A stretch of DNA of 64,000 nt from Phoronis australis (taxonomy: Eukaryota; Phoronida; Phoronidae). The DNA is taken from assembly GCA_002633005.1 (NCBI GenBank), contig NMRA01000424.1, positions 10,815 to 74,814 on the forward strand, written 5' to 3'. Positions 46,101-57,105 of this stretch are shown here, in pieces. Both the position numbers and the translations under genes were made by a program. The notes beneath the pieces are model-generated. The model saw only the letters and a program-made list of their open reading frames with translations. It made no database searches and was not told where the DNA came from. The number at the start of each line of letters is the position of its first letter. Positions within the stretch are counted from its first letter, which is position 1.

Positions 46101-49100
46101 GATCAAGAAATACTAGAGAGGAGCCGTGAACATGCACAGGCAACGGAACGTATGGATAGTTCTTTGGTAAGCAGGCATTCGTCAGACTCACTGTCGACTA
46201 CTGCCGGCCACAGACACGAAGATGCTTCACGGCCTCATACATGCTATTAACAGCGTACTTTTCATTCTTCACTAAAGCGAGCCCCTTCCTAAGCATTTCG
46301 GACTCTCGAGGAAGTCGAAAAAACGATGTACCCGCTTCCCTCGCAGCTGCATAGTTCGGACACTAGCGGGAACGATGTACCGCACGTCGCGGCGTCGTTT
46401 CTCACCTTCCTCATAGATTAACGCGACACCTCTCAGCAAGGTAAGGTCGACCGTATGCGAGGCGATGTGGACATAGAGGGATTAAGGCGGTAAAAAGACT
46501 AATTAAATCGGGTGGCATTCTCCTTTAAAAACGCAATTTTTTAAGGTGTAAATGCTTAAACATTATGCAACAAATAGTCTAGCTCAACAAAATTCTGTTC
46601 GCTTCCGTGAGGTGAATGCACTAAGCTGTCAATTTCTGCTTAAATTTGATTCGTCTGACTTAGGCTAGAAACCAAGTACAATATTATCAATACAGTAAAT
46701 GTCGGGTAGACTGATCAATTGAGTAAATGTCCTTAATGTTTTGAGTAGAAAAACAAAACAACTTAATCAAAACAACAGATGGCTAAATGAGTTACACAGT
46801 GACTGCAATCACAATGTGTGACTCGAAATCAAAGATCAGAGTGATGAGTAACAGCAGTGTCCACTGTAACTTGTAGTGTTACTAGAATGAGTACATACAC
46901 ACCATACACACATGCCAGAGTGACTGCACAGCAAGATAGTTGTACAAGAAATACAATTGTGCAGTACACTTCAAGTGTTTACGTCATATAAACGGGAATA
47001 GGTAGAACGTGTTAAGACCACGCTTTCATTCTGCGACACTTAATTGAATCTAAATTACTTGTGCCCTGATATACAGAAAGCAACTACCACTGTTTCTCTA
47101 ACATATGTCAATGGTCATCCTGTCGCTTGCAAGCAATGATTCTTCGAATGGGCAATGTGTCAAAGTCGTGGACCAAGTAGGTCACCCGACCAAGTTAACT
47201 TGGTCGCCAACCAAGTTAACTTGGTCGGGTGACGTACTTGGTCTACGACATCATCATACAAAAATGAGCTGTACATCACATGGATACTCAGGCTGGATGG
47301 GCCATAGAAGTTACTCGACAGAAAACAAAACAAGTTGACAGAAACATATCTGAAATCTTTTGTTGTGATAACGTAAAAGTAAATCAAAAAGGAAGAGTTA
47401 GGAACTGAAGCAATACACAATTACGGCCATAAAAGTGACTCAATTGACTTGTTCACTTCAATGTTGTTAACCAAGCATATGTGGAACGTTTAACTGAACA
47501 TGTATAGCCAAAACATAGTCTGGGATCGAACACAATGATGATGGTTCCAAGAAAAAACCCTAAATTGTCAAATGGATTTAGAGGTTGCACTCTACCATGA
47601 CAAAAGAATAGTTTATAAAATTGCGACGTCAGCGTATTTCTAAGCTGTAAGGTCATCTTGGTTAGCTTCTGCCTCATTTTGGGATGCATCTAAAGTGTAC
47701 AATAAGCTTGTTCAGGGTGTTTCTTTTAACACCTGTGCGAAAATGGAGAATTAGTTGATTTTGGTTAAATTCAATGTAGTGACCATTTTTAGTTTACACA
47801 TTCAAATGAAAAACTATAAATAACGAATAAAACAGATTGCTTATTTAGGTTAATAATGTCTCAGATTCTTTTGACTGTTGCCAGCTTTATTAAAGTCTGT
47901 CATTATCTTGTGTCTTGTTCTACGCACCGGTGTTCATTTAAATAGATGACACCAGTGACGTCTGCATAACCAACTTACACAGGGACATATTATTGCGCAA
48001 CTGAAATAGTTCTCAATATATGATATAGTTGTAAAGCTATTATATCCACTATAACGAAAATATCATGACGTTCTGGAAAGTGCATGAATGAAAATGGAAG
48101 CTTGTATTAAATCACCAAAGCCTGTACAGAAAATCACTACAAGCTTTGTATTCATACACTACCTTCACATCAATTTATTATTTTGTAAAATCATAAATAT
48201 TGGAAGTAGAAAAAATCAATGTCATCTCATACGCTGTTTTTTGTGTTTTTGTTTTTGTATATTTTAACGAAAAGTCTATAAGTATTTCATAAAAATTCAT
48301 TTATAGCGTGTACAGAATACTAGGCTGGGTGTTAAGTTTTAATGTTTAATATTACTACTAGTAATGATAATGAGGGTGTCGGTAAGTTGACGCTTTCTAA
48401 GTTATAAAGATAACAGTTGTCCGAGATCTGTACTGCTATATCTAGAGACCAGGCGATTTTTTCTCATGTCAATAAGATCCTACAAGGGGTTTAGAACTAC
48501 AGCTGCGGACGCCGGACCCCCCGAAGCCCCCACACTCCAGACAGAGATGACGGCAATATGCACCCACATATAAATATGTGGGCGCATAAAAACGATATCC
48601 TCAGTAGGTTTGCAATGATCTTCAAAATAATGGTGTTTTTTTAAGATTAGACCAAATTAAGCGCCAGGTGTTCCTTTCATTTGGAAATAAGTATTTTCAC
48701 CACTGGCGCTTTTACTGCAGTAAAGTCGAGTTTAAACCGGTCATTAATCGGCATTCAGTCACAAAATAACTACTTTGTAACTTAGGGCAACGAAATGGGT
48801 CTCAATTTGTCTCTGGGCAAATCAGAAATGATGTCTTGACAGTAGGCCATTGACCAGGCTCCTCAACAAGGCTTGTCATGACATGTCATTTTATTCGTTA
48901 ACCATAGCAATAACGAGCTGTCAGATTTTTTAAGCCCACATGCCACTTTTCACTTGATTTAGGAACAAGACAACATCAGCTAACCGGTAAATGGCCAGAA
49001 TTTATTTTTTTGACGAAATGCGGGTTCAAAAACGCCTTAAACGATTCTAGAACGACCTCAGCCTCTCGGGGCACTGAACCTTTATGTGACCAGAATGAAT

Positions 49101-52100
49101 TGTAATCATTTTGAACTTAACGCCACACGTAGGCAGTAAAATGAACTCGTCGGCTCGTAACTATTTACTACAGTAAAATTTTTCGCCAGATTTCTGGTCA
49201 CTATGGCAGCTAAAAACCACACATTATGGTCAAACAGAAAATTCTCGACTTCGAGCCCTGTAAATTAGCAACACTTACCTGAGCCGGCATGACCTCGGCG
49301 TTCGTCCCGGAAATGTTGATTCCAGCGTACATACAGGCACGATAGTGTGCCTCGGCGATGTCCCGACCGAACACTTTGTTGGACCCCACGCCACAGTAAT
49401 AAGGTCCTGTTAAACATGAATAGGCTCATGAAATTGTGAATATGCAAACGAAGTACAAATTTACAAACATCCCCAGGTCCTCTACCCGAGAATCAGTTAC
49501 CATTACTATCTCGCGAAAGTCTCGTTTTACGAGACTATTTTTATGTAAATGAGTATATGGTTATATTTCACGTTACCCTAATTAAACAAGGCACAGTTTA
49601 TTTCACTTTAAAATAACGATTGCGTAACATTTTGAATGGTTTTTATGTTCACATTCGTTTTAAGTGTATCGGTCGTGGTGTTTTCGTTAAAACAATTTAT
49701 GTACAAATTGTTTCTTTTCCTGATTATTCTTGTTCACACAGTTCTCCAGAAAGTCATTAGGTGCCGCTTGCTAAAAACTCAAATATTCATGGCTTTAAAT
49801 CAAAGCGAAACTATCACCGAACATTCCAGCAATTAAATGAGATCTCCCGTGCGTTGATATTTTCACGTTCATGCGTATAATGCAAAATTTATCTCCAGCA
49901 GCACATCGCAAGTGTTTTGAACTACGCAAGATACCGTGTGTTGAGTGGCATAAATTGTGATAAATCAGTATGATCAATCCAACGACTCACTTGAAGAGTG
50001 CCGTAACTCGGCCATTGACGGGCATAATTCCTCACTTGTGGATAAGATCAACTATATTTTCTATGGGTATTGAAATTCAATTCAGCTAATTCAGGTGGTG
50101 GGCTTTCATACTTGAGTATAAATCGAAAGATTCAGAGTCAGAATAAGCCTGCGTATTCAAGCATTAGGGCATAAATTCATGGGAATTCGCCTTTTTGTTT
50201 GGACATACATTCATGGACAAGCACCATTTGTCTGCCATTTTAAGAGAAATTTGCAGTATGCAGCAAAGACCGCAGTGAGAGTTATAAGGTGGCCTACAGG
50301 ACTGTAGTGTATCTTCTATTAATAAGACCTGCTATTGTTCTAGAACTAACGAGGTCGTTGTTATCGTTGCCGTTGTTATACATATATTAACTTGTTATTT
50401 TTAGATGTGGACTCCGTCGCCCCGCTCAAAAGTTCAACGGCCAACGTCAAACACGGGGAATTCGGTCTGCCGAAATCAAGAAGTGCATCGCTCTTTGAGG
50501 ACGACCGGCTAATCTTCGATGACCTGCAGTTCACCTGGCGTCACGCATATGAAAAACGTACAAATGACCTCTGACCTGTGGTGGATAAAGCGTAACCCCT
50601 GTCCAAGCGCCGCTACTTTTAAGTGGTGCTCAAAACCATCATTTACCTTGTTTTGACATTAGTGACTAGATTGTACGCATCCTTAAAATTCCCTTTGCAA
50701 GACGGCATATCACAACCCGTTCAATCGATATTCCAAAAACGAGAAAACGGACTTCAACTGAAAGTTTCTGAGTTCCACGGACTTGTGTGTGACGTATGAA
50801 CGTATCCAATGTCAGTGTATCATGCCTACTAACACGCGAGTTTCTTGTACAAACATGCGCCATAACCGCGCTTCTCCGATGTCCAGCGGGAAAGTGAAAA
50901 GAACCACAGCGCGGACAAATTCTAAGTTGTCACAACCACCACAAAAACAACTTCGCCATTCATTTTTGTACCATAAGCCACGGGAAAACAAAGAGCAACA
51001 TCCGGGGACTTTCACACAGAACACAATGGAGGATGACTGGTGTTGTGCTTGGTTGTCCCGATTTTACGTTGTGTGTTTCGACCAATACATGCTCGTAACT
51101 CGAGATCAGCTAATTAACATATCGTGAGATAGTGTTTGCGGGTGTTCTATTATGACAGCCGAGGTTGTTTTTGTATTTTGGATATGAAGTTGGTGATTTT
51201 AAATCGTTTTTATTTGCTGAATCTGTCCAAGTAGAAGCAGCATTCGATGATCTGCACTGATAGCTTTCTCGTCTTGAAGATGCTTGGAACGCGATAAACA
51301 GATCAAATTTCAATATTGAAAGTGGTTCTCTGCAAATGAAAAATAATTCAATCTGCTAACCGGGTATTTTTAGGGTTTGTTCGTAATTATTTTTAATATC
51401 AAAGCATTTTCTTTTAGTTTCAAATTTCAAAAGAAAAAAACTATGTGTCAACTGTTTGTCACTTCGTCGATTTTTCTCCCACAAGGCAAAACACGTCTCC
51501 TTATTTGGTAGGCAGGGACAAGTCATAGACGTCCCACATTTCCCTTATATGGTCTTAAGCCACTTCAAGCAACTGAATGTGCGCGCATGCATGAGAGGGA
51601 GATTGGAAACTCTGTGGTAACCACAGTTTTTCCTTCGCGCGTAAAGTTCAAAATCGCGAATTTTGTGATTTTTCTTGAAATTTCCTCATAGGGAAAAGCG
51701 AATTCCTCTGTACTAGACGTTGCCAGATGGTACTTTCGTCAGGGATTGTTTAAAAGATATTTTTGACGAGCTGTCGCGTCCCATGCCTCTTTAAGAATGT
51801 GTATCACCAAGAAAACTCGAAATTGCGCTTCCATAGCTCCATTCATCGTTGGCTTTCAGAGCTATTCCGATCCTGAGCTGTAAAAAAGAATTCAAAATTG
51901 CATTCAACTATATCGATAACCACAAGTTTTGAACGCTCACCCTGTGGAGCCGGATATCCACACTTAGGCCATCCAAATGGATGTCCGTCGTGGTCAAGTA
52001 GTGTGTATTCCTGTTCTATGCCAAACCACGGGTGCGAGTCTTTAGCCTTTTCCATTGCCTCCAAACACGTTTTCCTGAAGTTGGTCTCTGTGGAAGAGAA

Positions 52101-55100
52101 TTAAGTCCATGTGGTGACGTACTCTTCGACGCTGAGCTATATCTGTAAACTACTCATCACTTAATAAAGCGATAATAACGCGCGTTCTCGCGGCAAAGAA
52201 GATAACTCTTTTTCGGCTATAAAAGTGGTCTCGAAATTTTTAATGGGCTTCTTGATAACCTCCGATATCAAAACCAATGTGATCACCACCATCATCACCA
52301 ACACCAAAACCCCAACCAACATCATCATCAGAGACTGAAAGCCCCCACTCCCACCCCCACACCCATAACTGCGGGTGTAACGTCACATACTGTTAAAACA
52401 GCTAAAAAAGCTAGCAATGCCAAATCAAATAATCTTGGCGACGACCGGCGAGTGGAACTGATGTCCAATTTAGTGNCTCCCCCCCCCCCCCCGCTTAGGC
52501 AGATCTTCCTATGTATTGCTGCTGGTGTAGTTTTTGTTGTTTTTACGGTTGTTGTTGTCACCGTTGTCTGTCACCAACATCCTCATCGTTGCCATCATGA
52601 TCATAGTCGTCTTACCTGTTGGCTTGTGGTTGTATTTATACGTGTCACAGAGTAACAGTTTGTTGTTTCCTCTCCTGAAGGGATCCGCGAAAAGAGCCAC
52701 TGGGTAGAGATGAACATCAGAATTGGAACCTTCCGCTTGACCCGTGCTGGAACCGTCAAAATTCCAAATCGGACATTCTGAAATGAGCCGAATCACTACT
52801 CAAAGGATCCACTGCCTTTATAGATTGGCATTCCTGGAATACACACGTAGCAAAATGAACAAGAGGGTTGACGATACATCAGTTCTGATTCAGGTTTGTT
52901 GTCCGAACCAGATAATAGCCCTGAAGTGCGCTTCAAGGACCGTCTTTAACGGTCTCAGTATTTCTCCGGAGGAAGGTGTTTTCATACTCGTGTAAATTCT
53001 TTGGAATTCAATAGACCTTCGAATGAATGTGCATATGTAAAGAGGGTAACAGGATACTATGGAGATTTTCAAGCGTACATCCAGAATGCTGACTTTGTAG
53101 TACTAATAAAACACTTTGTCCTTACACTTGTTTCACATTCAGACGCAGACCTAGAAGATCCAGTTTTGATGTGCTGCTACTTACCCGTTGCATAGTTAAG
53201 CAAATGGATGGCAGCGCCATCTCTGGAATACAGTGCAGTTCTCTAAAAATTGTCTTATACATGTATCACATTTGGTTCACAATGACTATACGGGAATTCC
53301 CCGTTGTTCGGTGTCGTCATGGACTTAATATTGCGGCAGGCAGGCTCCGTCAACAAATGTAGTCGACGACATATGTGATAGGAACGTTATCACAAATGTG
53401 CTTATCGACAGTTTTACGGGAGTCAAACCTCTTGTGTAAATGTATAAAAATTAGTTTATCGTTGATATTTAGAGCCCGAAATTACTCATAGGACTTATGA
53501 CGCAAGAAAATTCCGTCAGCGGTGGGAGAAACACAGTTGTGATTTTTGGGTCAACTTATGTGGACCTGAATATGTTCATCAGTTATGAATGAAGAGTCCT
53601 TTGCATGCTTATGTTGTCGTATTTACGGTTGACCTAGCAGTGTCGCAATGCTTCCGAATAATTCGACGTCTTCACCAAACGCCATGGAAACACGCTTGCA
53701 ATGCCCAGCAAAAAGTAATAAACAGCTCGGTCATGTTTGACGTAACTGAATGCTTTCCCAATAATTTATTAGTGACTTGACGTGATCAAATATACGTCTG
53801 TAAGCTCATAAACAAGAAATACAAAAGGACATCTTGTTCGGCACTAGGTGCACATTACGAGAGCTTCACACCCGACTAGCGGTTCTTATTGATGATAACG
53901 ATACCGGATTTCATATCGGTTTTCGTCCAACTCGACTAAACAAAGTATTTGAATTCACATCTCCAACAGGCTTGAGTGATTTCATACTGGAAGAACAAAG
54001 CACCACGTTTGTTTTTTACACTAAATTAACTGCAATGGCAAAGAAACTCTTAAATTTCAAAAGTAACAATTATTGCACCTGTTTACCGCGTCAACGATTA
54101 CATCACTTCAACCTCAAGGGGGATCAACAATTGGGTGGGACTTCAATATGAGGCGGCTGGAGCGCAAAACCAAAGGGCCGGTGATCAAACGTGTTGTCCG
54201 GACTTCAAAACGCGGTGGCCTCACCCAAAAAATAGTTGGTTGGAACCAAACACGATGGAGGGTGCTATAACCAGTTGGCGAGTAATCAAACACGACGGCC
54301 AGACTTCCTCAGAGACTCACTTTGAAAGTCTCAAAAGATTCAAATAACATTTCTAATTTTCGTACCCGATTGTTTTGTACAACTGAAATCGGCGATTTGT
54401 TCGGCCATTGTGTTTGAGCACCGGCTATCCCGTTTTTTGAGTCCGGCAATCTGGTTTTGAGGTACCGGACATCTCGTTGTGAGGTCCGACCACCAAGTTA
54501 GAACACCAGCTATTGGGTTTTGCAGTCCAGCCAGCTGGTTTTGAAGTCCGGGCAAGTGGTTTTGAAGTCCGGCCAATTGTTGACCCCCGCCCCTACCTAC
54601 TGCCTGCCCCTATTTTACTGAAAGTCGGAAAAACAGGGGTCACTCTGGTTTCAGATTTGATTCCAGCAAAGCCAATACAATGGGCGCCATCACTGAAAAA
54701 AGTGGGGGGCTGTAGCCCCCCCATCCCCCTGTTGTGCACCGCCCATAGGCCGCCATGGGCGCCGGAGCACTGAAAAAGTGGGGCTATACCCCCCCCCCCA
54801 GCCCCCTATGGTGCGAAGCCCATGAATACATCAGGGTGGTTTAACGACTAGAGTTGAGAAGCATTTACCTTATCTGTGTCAGTACTTGAGTTGAAGAGAA
54901 CATGATAGTGTGGAGGATACAGATAAAAGTTTAATAATCAATTTTTTGAGTCGCGTTCAGAGAATTGATGACGCTGAGCCCGTGCCTCGCGGAACTCGAC
55001 TGGTTACTGGGTGACAGATGGCGCCTCATTGTCTTCTACACCTGTACATGTACGTGTCGAACGTCGCAAAGATTGCATCAGATGGTGAGGACTACGCTGC

Positions 55101-55680
55101 ACGCGTATGCTCGGACAACGCGGTAACAGGACACCTTCACAACACTGTCTCCTCAAACCTTCAGCGACATCATGCTTGCTCGTATGTTGGAGGAATCCAC
55201 AGACCTATGAAAACAGTGCCCCCGACGTCCAGAATTACAACAGTAGACTACATCTTGATGTGTGCCAATTACGTCATTCTCCTCCTTCACATCGACGACA
55301 AGAGATCTGCTTGGAAAGACGTGTGATGACTATGTGCAGAATAGCCGCTGTCGACGGTTATGACAACCATGGTTGACAGGTAAGCAGTCGGATAGTCCTC
55401 CACTCCCATACTGCCAACCCAGTGACCAGTCGAGGTCCGCGAGATGCGGGCGCAACGTCATCGATTTTCTGAACGCGAGTCAAAAAATTGATTACACTTT
55501 TATCTTACCTTTCGCATGGTCTGGTACGAAGTCGAGGGTTCTTGTCTTACAACGCAGGCCCTCTCCTGTCCCGTCAATCCAAATGTACTTTACTTGGACC
55601 TTTTTTTCAGGTTGGGGCAACGTCATGTAATGTTCGCGTACCCGTTTGTCTGTCTGCCCGGGGTAACTATTGCCCGCCAT
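40122..55680 (-). CDS. GLUL: Glutamine synthetase (GS-2), seven coding exons
   Basis: Coding exons, 5' to 3' on the - strand: 55680-55509, 52777-52616, 52087-51941, 49406-49279, 43270-43071, 40624-40444, 40226-40122. Borders are GT-AG and the frame closes, giving 364 residues. The reaction is the same as GS-1. Preserved motifs: [35 protein letters not shown] (Glu136, Glu138), [17 protein letters not shown] (Glu198, Glu205), [10 protein letters not shown] (His255), [20 protein letters not shown] (Glu307) and GYFEDRRP (Glu340). Coding-exon lengths 1-6 equal those of GS-1 (172, 162, 147, 128, 200, 181). About 78% of residues match GS-1; exon 4 is nearly identical (2 differences), exon 1 most divergent (19 of 57). 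Exon 1 starts at an acceptor (55703/55704), so a 5' untranslated exon is spliced on here too. Introns reach 6 kb and hold many repeats. It appears functional and may be expressed differently from GS-1. Confidence 0.96.
40896..41173. mobile_element. TIR element, GGCGGATC family, with TSD AAGCG and a foreign tail
   Basis: Lies in GS-2 intron 5. The left end GCGGATTCAGGGG lacks the first bases of the family terminus; the right end is CCTAGATCCGCCACTG. AAGCG is duplicated at 40891-40895 and 41174-41178. The section at about 40994-41095 matches the 3' tail of the CATGCGCGCAC family, ending GTGCGCGCATG. Confidence 0.7.
41369..41521. mobile_element. MITE-like element, CGTTCAGTAACGCTAGG family (copy 2)
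   Basis: Same ends and body as 16707-16853, in the same orientation. It has one extra CGCTAGGACCTA repeat near the left end. Confidence 0.75.
41949..42886. mobile_element. TIR element, GGCGGATC family, 938 bp, with TSD TATTA
   Basis: CAATGGCGGATCTAGG at the left and CCTAAATCCGCCTATG at the right. TATTA is exactly duplicated at 41944-41948 and 42887-42891. It is the largest copy and contains a tRNA-like segment at 42182-42255. No transposase frame is visible. It lies in GS-2 intron 5, next to exon 5. Confidence 0.8.
42182..42255 (-). repeat. tRNA-like segment (SINE head or tRNA relic)
   Basis: On the - strand GGTGGTGCAGTGGTAAAGC resembles an A box/D arm, and GGTCGTGAGATCAAGTC a B box/T arm about 30 bases on. 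The stems are imperfect, so a working tRNA is unlikely. Confidence 0.5.
43440..44640. repeat. Degenerate repeat block with six CTCF-like motifs
   Basis: Inside GS-2 intron 4. Motifs in one orientation start at 43516 (CCACTAGGGGGCAC), 43657 (CCACTTGCAGGCGC), 43962 (CCACTAGGCGGCAC), 44065 (CCACTAGGAGGCGC), 44394 (CCACTAGATGGCCC) and 44550 (TCACTAGGGGGCAC). The known vertebrate/insect CTCF core is CCASYAGRKGGCRS. Shared words around them (AATTTTCACAATC, GTGGTTTGGTTGACAGAG, CAGAGGAAAA-type) show the block is built from repeated units, so the motifs may be a property of the repeat family. Confidence 0.6.
44268..44312 (-). repeat. tRNA-derived SINE fragment
   Basis: The - strand reads GTCGTGGGTTCAAGTCCCAC, a perfect T-arm stem-loop with B box. 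No D or anticodon arm follows in the expected place, so it is a 3' tRNA-half relic. Confidence 0.55.
44641..45528. other. GS-2 intron 4, nothing recognised
   Basis: AT-rich intron sequence up to the TTAA at the Kolobok-like element. Confidence 0.5.
45529..46524 (-). mobile_element. Kolobok-like DNA transposon, non-autonomous, TTAA TSD
   Basis: TTAA at 45525-45528 and 46525-46528 flanks ends AGGAGCATGCCACCC and GGGTGGCATTCTCCT (14 of 15 bases inverted-match). Near the right end the - strand (about 46440-46190) carries a THAP-type DNA-binding remnant homologous to that at 58908-59120. Here it is disrupted: the first zinc cysteine codon is changed, two bases are inserted before the second and the conserved Trp is lost. 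TTAA targeting plus THAP fits the Kolobok superfamily (inference). Confidence 0.75.
47165..47249. repeat. Nested palindrome, 40-bp arms with palindromic cores
   Basis: Arms 47165-47204 and 47211-47249 are inverted copies with only about two mismatches and a loop near CGCCA. Each arm ends in ACCAAGTTAACTTGGT, itself a perfect 16-bp palindrome, so the DNA can form alternative cruciforms. Confidence 0.85.
48557..48588. repeat. 15-bp inverted repeat
   Basis: TATGCACCCACATAT, AA, then ATATGTGGGCGCATA; one mismatch. Confidence 0.8.
49407..51940. other. GS-2 intron 3, no repeat family recognised
   Basis: A + strand open frame at 50392-50574 follows an acceptor-like TTATTTTTAG but has no family and lies antisense to the host gene. 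Nothing else is supported. Confidence 0.45.
52262..52500. repeat. Low-complexity CAT/CAA and poly-C stretch
   Basis: Irregular ATCACCACC/ATCATC triplets at 52275-52330, CCCACTCCCACCCCC near 52342 and a C run at 52477-52492 beside an N, in GS-2 intron 2. Confidence 0.7.
52778..54117. other. GS-2 intron 1, first part, no gene
   Basis: Open frames such as 53834-54151 (+) resemble no family. No clear repeat. Confidence 0.4.
54118..54588. mobile_element. Foldback-like element: inverted arrays of 21-nt tandem units
   Basis: The right array (54402-54581) has nine units of 19-22 nt such as CCAGCCAGCTGGTTTTGAAGT and CCGGGCAAGTGGTTTTGAAG. The left array (about 54127-54308) has a similar number of units in reverse complement (for example ACTTCAAAACGCGGTGGCC). 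The outer tips mirror each other: GGGGGATCAACAATTGG and CCAATTGTTGACCCCC. About 95 bp separate the arrays. Long terminal inverted repeats made of short tandem units are the hallmark of foldback transposons. It lies in GS-2 intron 1. Confidence 0.7.
54681..54823 (+). repeat. Tandem duplication, two 75-bp units
   Basis: Units start TGGGCGCCATCACTGAAAA (54681) and TGGGCGCCGGAGCACTGAAAA-like (54756), each followed by GTGGGG, a C-rich run and GCCCAT. Confidence 0.8.
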
Positions 55681-55808
55681 TGAGATCTTGATTCTGAAAA
55701 TTCCTGGAAAATAAAAATGCTTCAGGTGAATGGGGTGTGAATTGCCAATTGATCAATTCAGAACCGTGGGTTCTGAGGTAGCTGAAAACAGAAAAAACCA
55801 TCCGAAAC

Positions 55809-55961
55809 CAGTGGCGGATTTAGAGGGGGCCATGCCCCCCCCCCCTAAAATTCTCCCAGATACATTTGTCAGTTCGGGGGTGCGAATGTCTGACGGGAAA
55901 AATCCTGGCTAATACTCTGCCCTGACCCCCCGCCCAACTCAAAATCCTGGATCCGCTTCTG
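55809..55961 (-). mobile_element. TIR element, GGCGGATC family, with TSD GAAAC
   Basis: CAGTGGCGGATTTAGAGGG at the left and GGATCCGCTTCTG at the right. GAAAC is exactly duplicated at 55804-55808 and 55962-55966. The body is the reverse complement of the 39298-39445 type. It lies just upstream of GS-2 exon 1. Confidence 0.8.
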
Positions 55962-55966
55962 GAAAC

Positions 55967-57105
55967 ACGGCTGCCTAACAACACGTAAAAATTTAACGCG
56001 ACTTTGAAACCACTTTCCATATAGAAGCAAACTTTGAATTAGGCGACTTAACGCTGCGTCTCAACTTGTTCTTTCTCACATAAGAAATGATCTCCAGAGC
56101 CTGTTCCACGACAACGACTATAGACTGAAGTCTGAAGTTTGGTCTTATTCTCTCATTGAACAAAGCTTCTACTATTCATGTATAAACTAATCTCATCACA
56201 GACTAGAAATAATTAATAAAAATTGTCTCATCAACAGCTCCTTCACAGCCCAGACATCACCGCTAATTTGACTAAGGAAATTTTTTTGGGTCATTCCTTG
56301 TGTGGTGATGAGGTCAAGATAGGGGTGCAAACGCGTACAGATAGCTGATCGAAAATTTCCAACGATGTCAAAGCTAGTCATGACACAAAGTATTTATAAG
56401 GACTTTGACTTGTATCCTTGAAGGGGCGGTGTGCACAATGAACGTTTTGTCGTGTAGTGACTCACTGACTGCAACAGAACGTTGACACAACGTGAGCATT
56501 AAAGTACGGAAGACCATATTTGGAGAACATCAGATTGATAATTTGAAAAAACACGTATTGGCAATACTGGCTGCCATAGAAAATTCACGAATTGAGAACG
56601 AGGCCTTCTTAATATAGCCGGGACTTTTGGTAGCCTACAATTTGGGAACCAGTTGCAATTTGAATGTTTGGTGCACGGGACATTTCAGTGCGGTTTACGT
56701 TGACTAACACAGAATGAAAACTCCGATATCCGAAATCATTGGGGCGTTCCGTAGACGCAAGACACTTGCGAGTAAAGATTGTGCTCGACTGGATCGACGT
56801 GCTTCTCACGTTGTAAAGACATGGCGATATTTCTTGAAGATGTGCGTTATCTGTCTTTTCTCGCGATAAAGTCTGCTGCTCGATCTACAGAACGCCGTGT
56901 TGTGCAAAAATAACGACAGTGCAAATTAAAGTAACCGAACCGCAATCTGTCTGGCTGCATAGCACGTGTTTTAAAGCTTCATCGAATACATTTCTTTTTA
57001 CTCTGGGTGTATTGGACGATCTAGAGAGTCCTAGCAATGCTCTGGCAATACAAGCTACACTGTGACACATTAAAGGGGGCGGCACGTTGCCTAGTCGTCC
57101 CCTCG
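55967..57105. other. Upstream of GS-2, nothing recognised
   Basis: Probably within the GS-2 5' intron. No gene or clear element. Confidence 0.4.

Larger units (their letters stand above)
46525..49278. other. GS-2 intron 4, palindromes only
   Basis: AT-rich. It holds the nested palindrome at 47165-47249 and the inverted repeat at 48557-48588. No gene. Confidence 0.5.

Noticed and set aside
50783-51127. 114-codon + strand frame in GS-2 intron 3
   Set aside because: No domain, no promoter or poly(A) context, antisense within an intron.
54340-54576. Heptapeptide-repeat protein (AGLQNQL-like)
   Set aside because: Explained by the 21-nt tandem units of the foldback-like element; not a gene.
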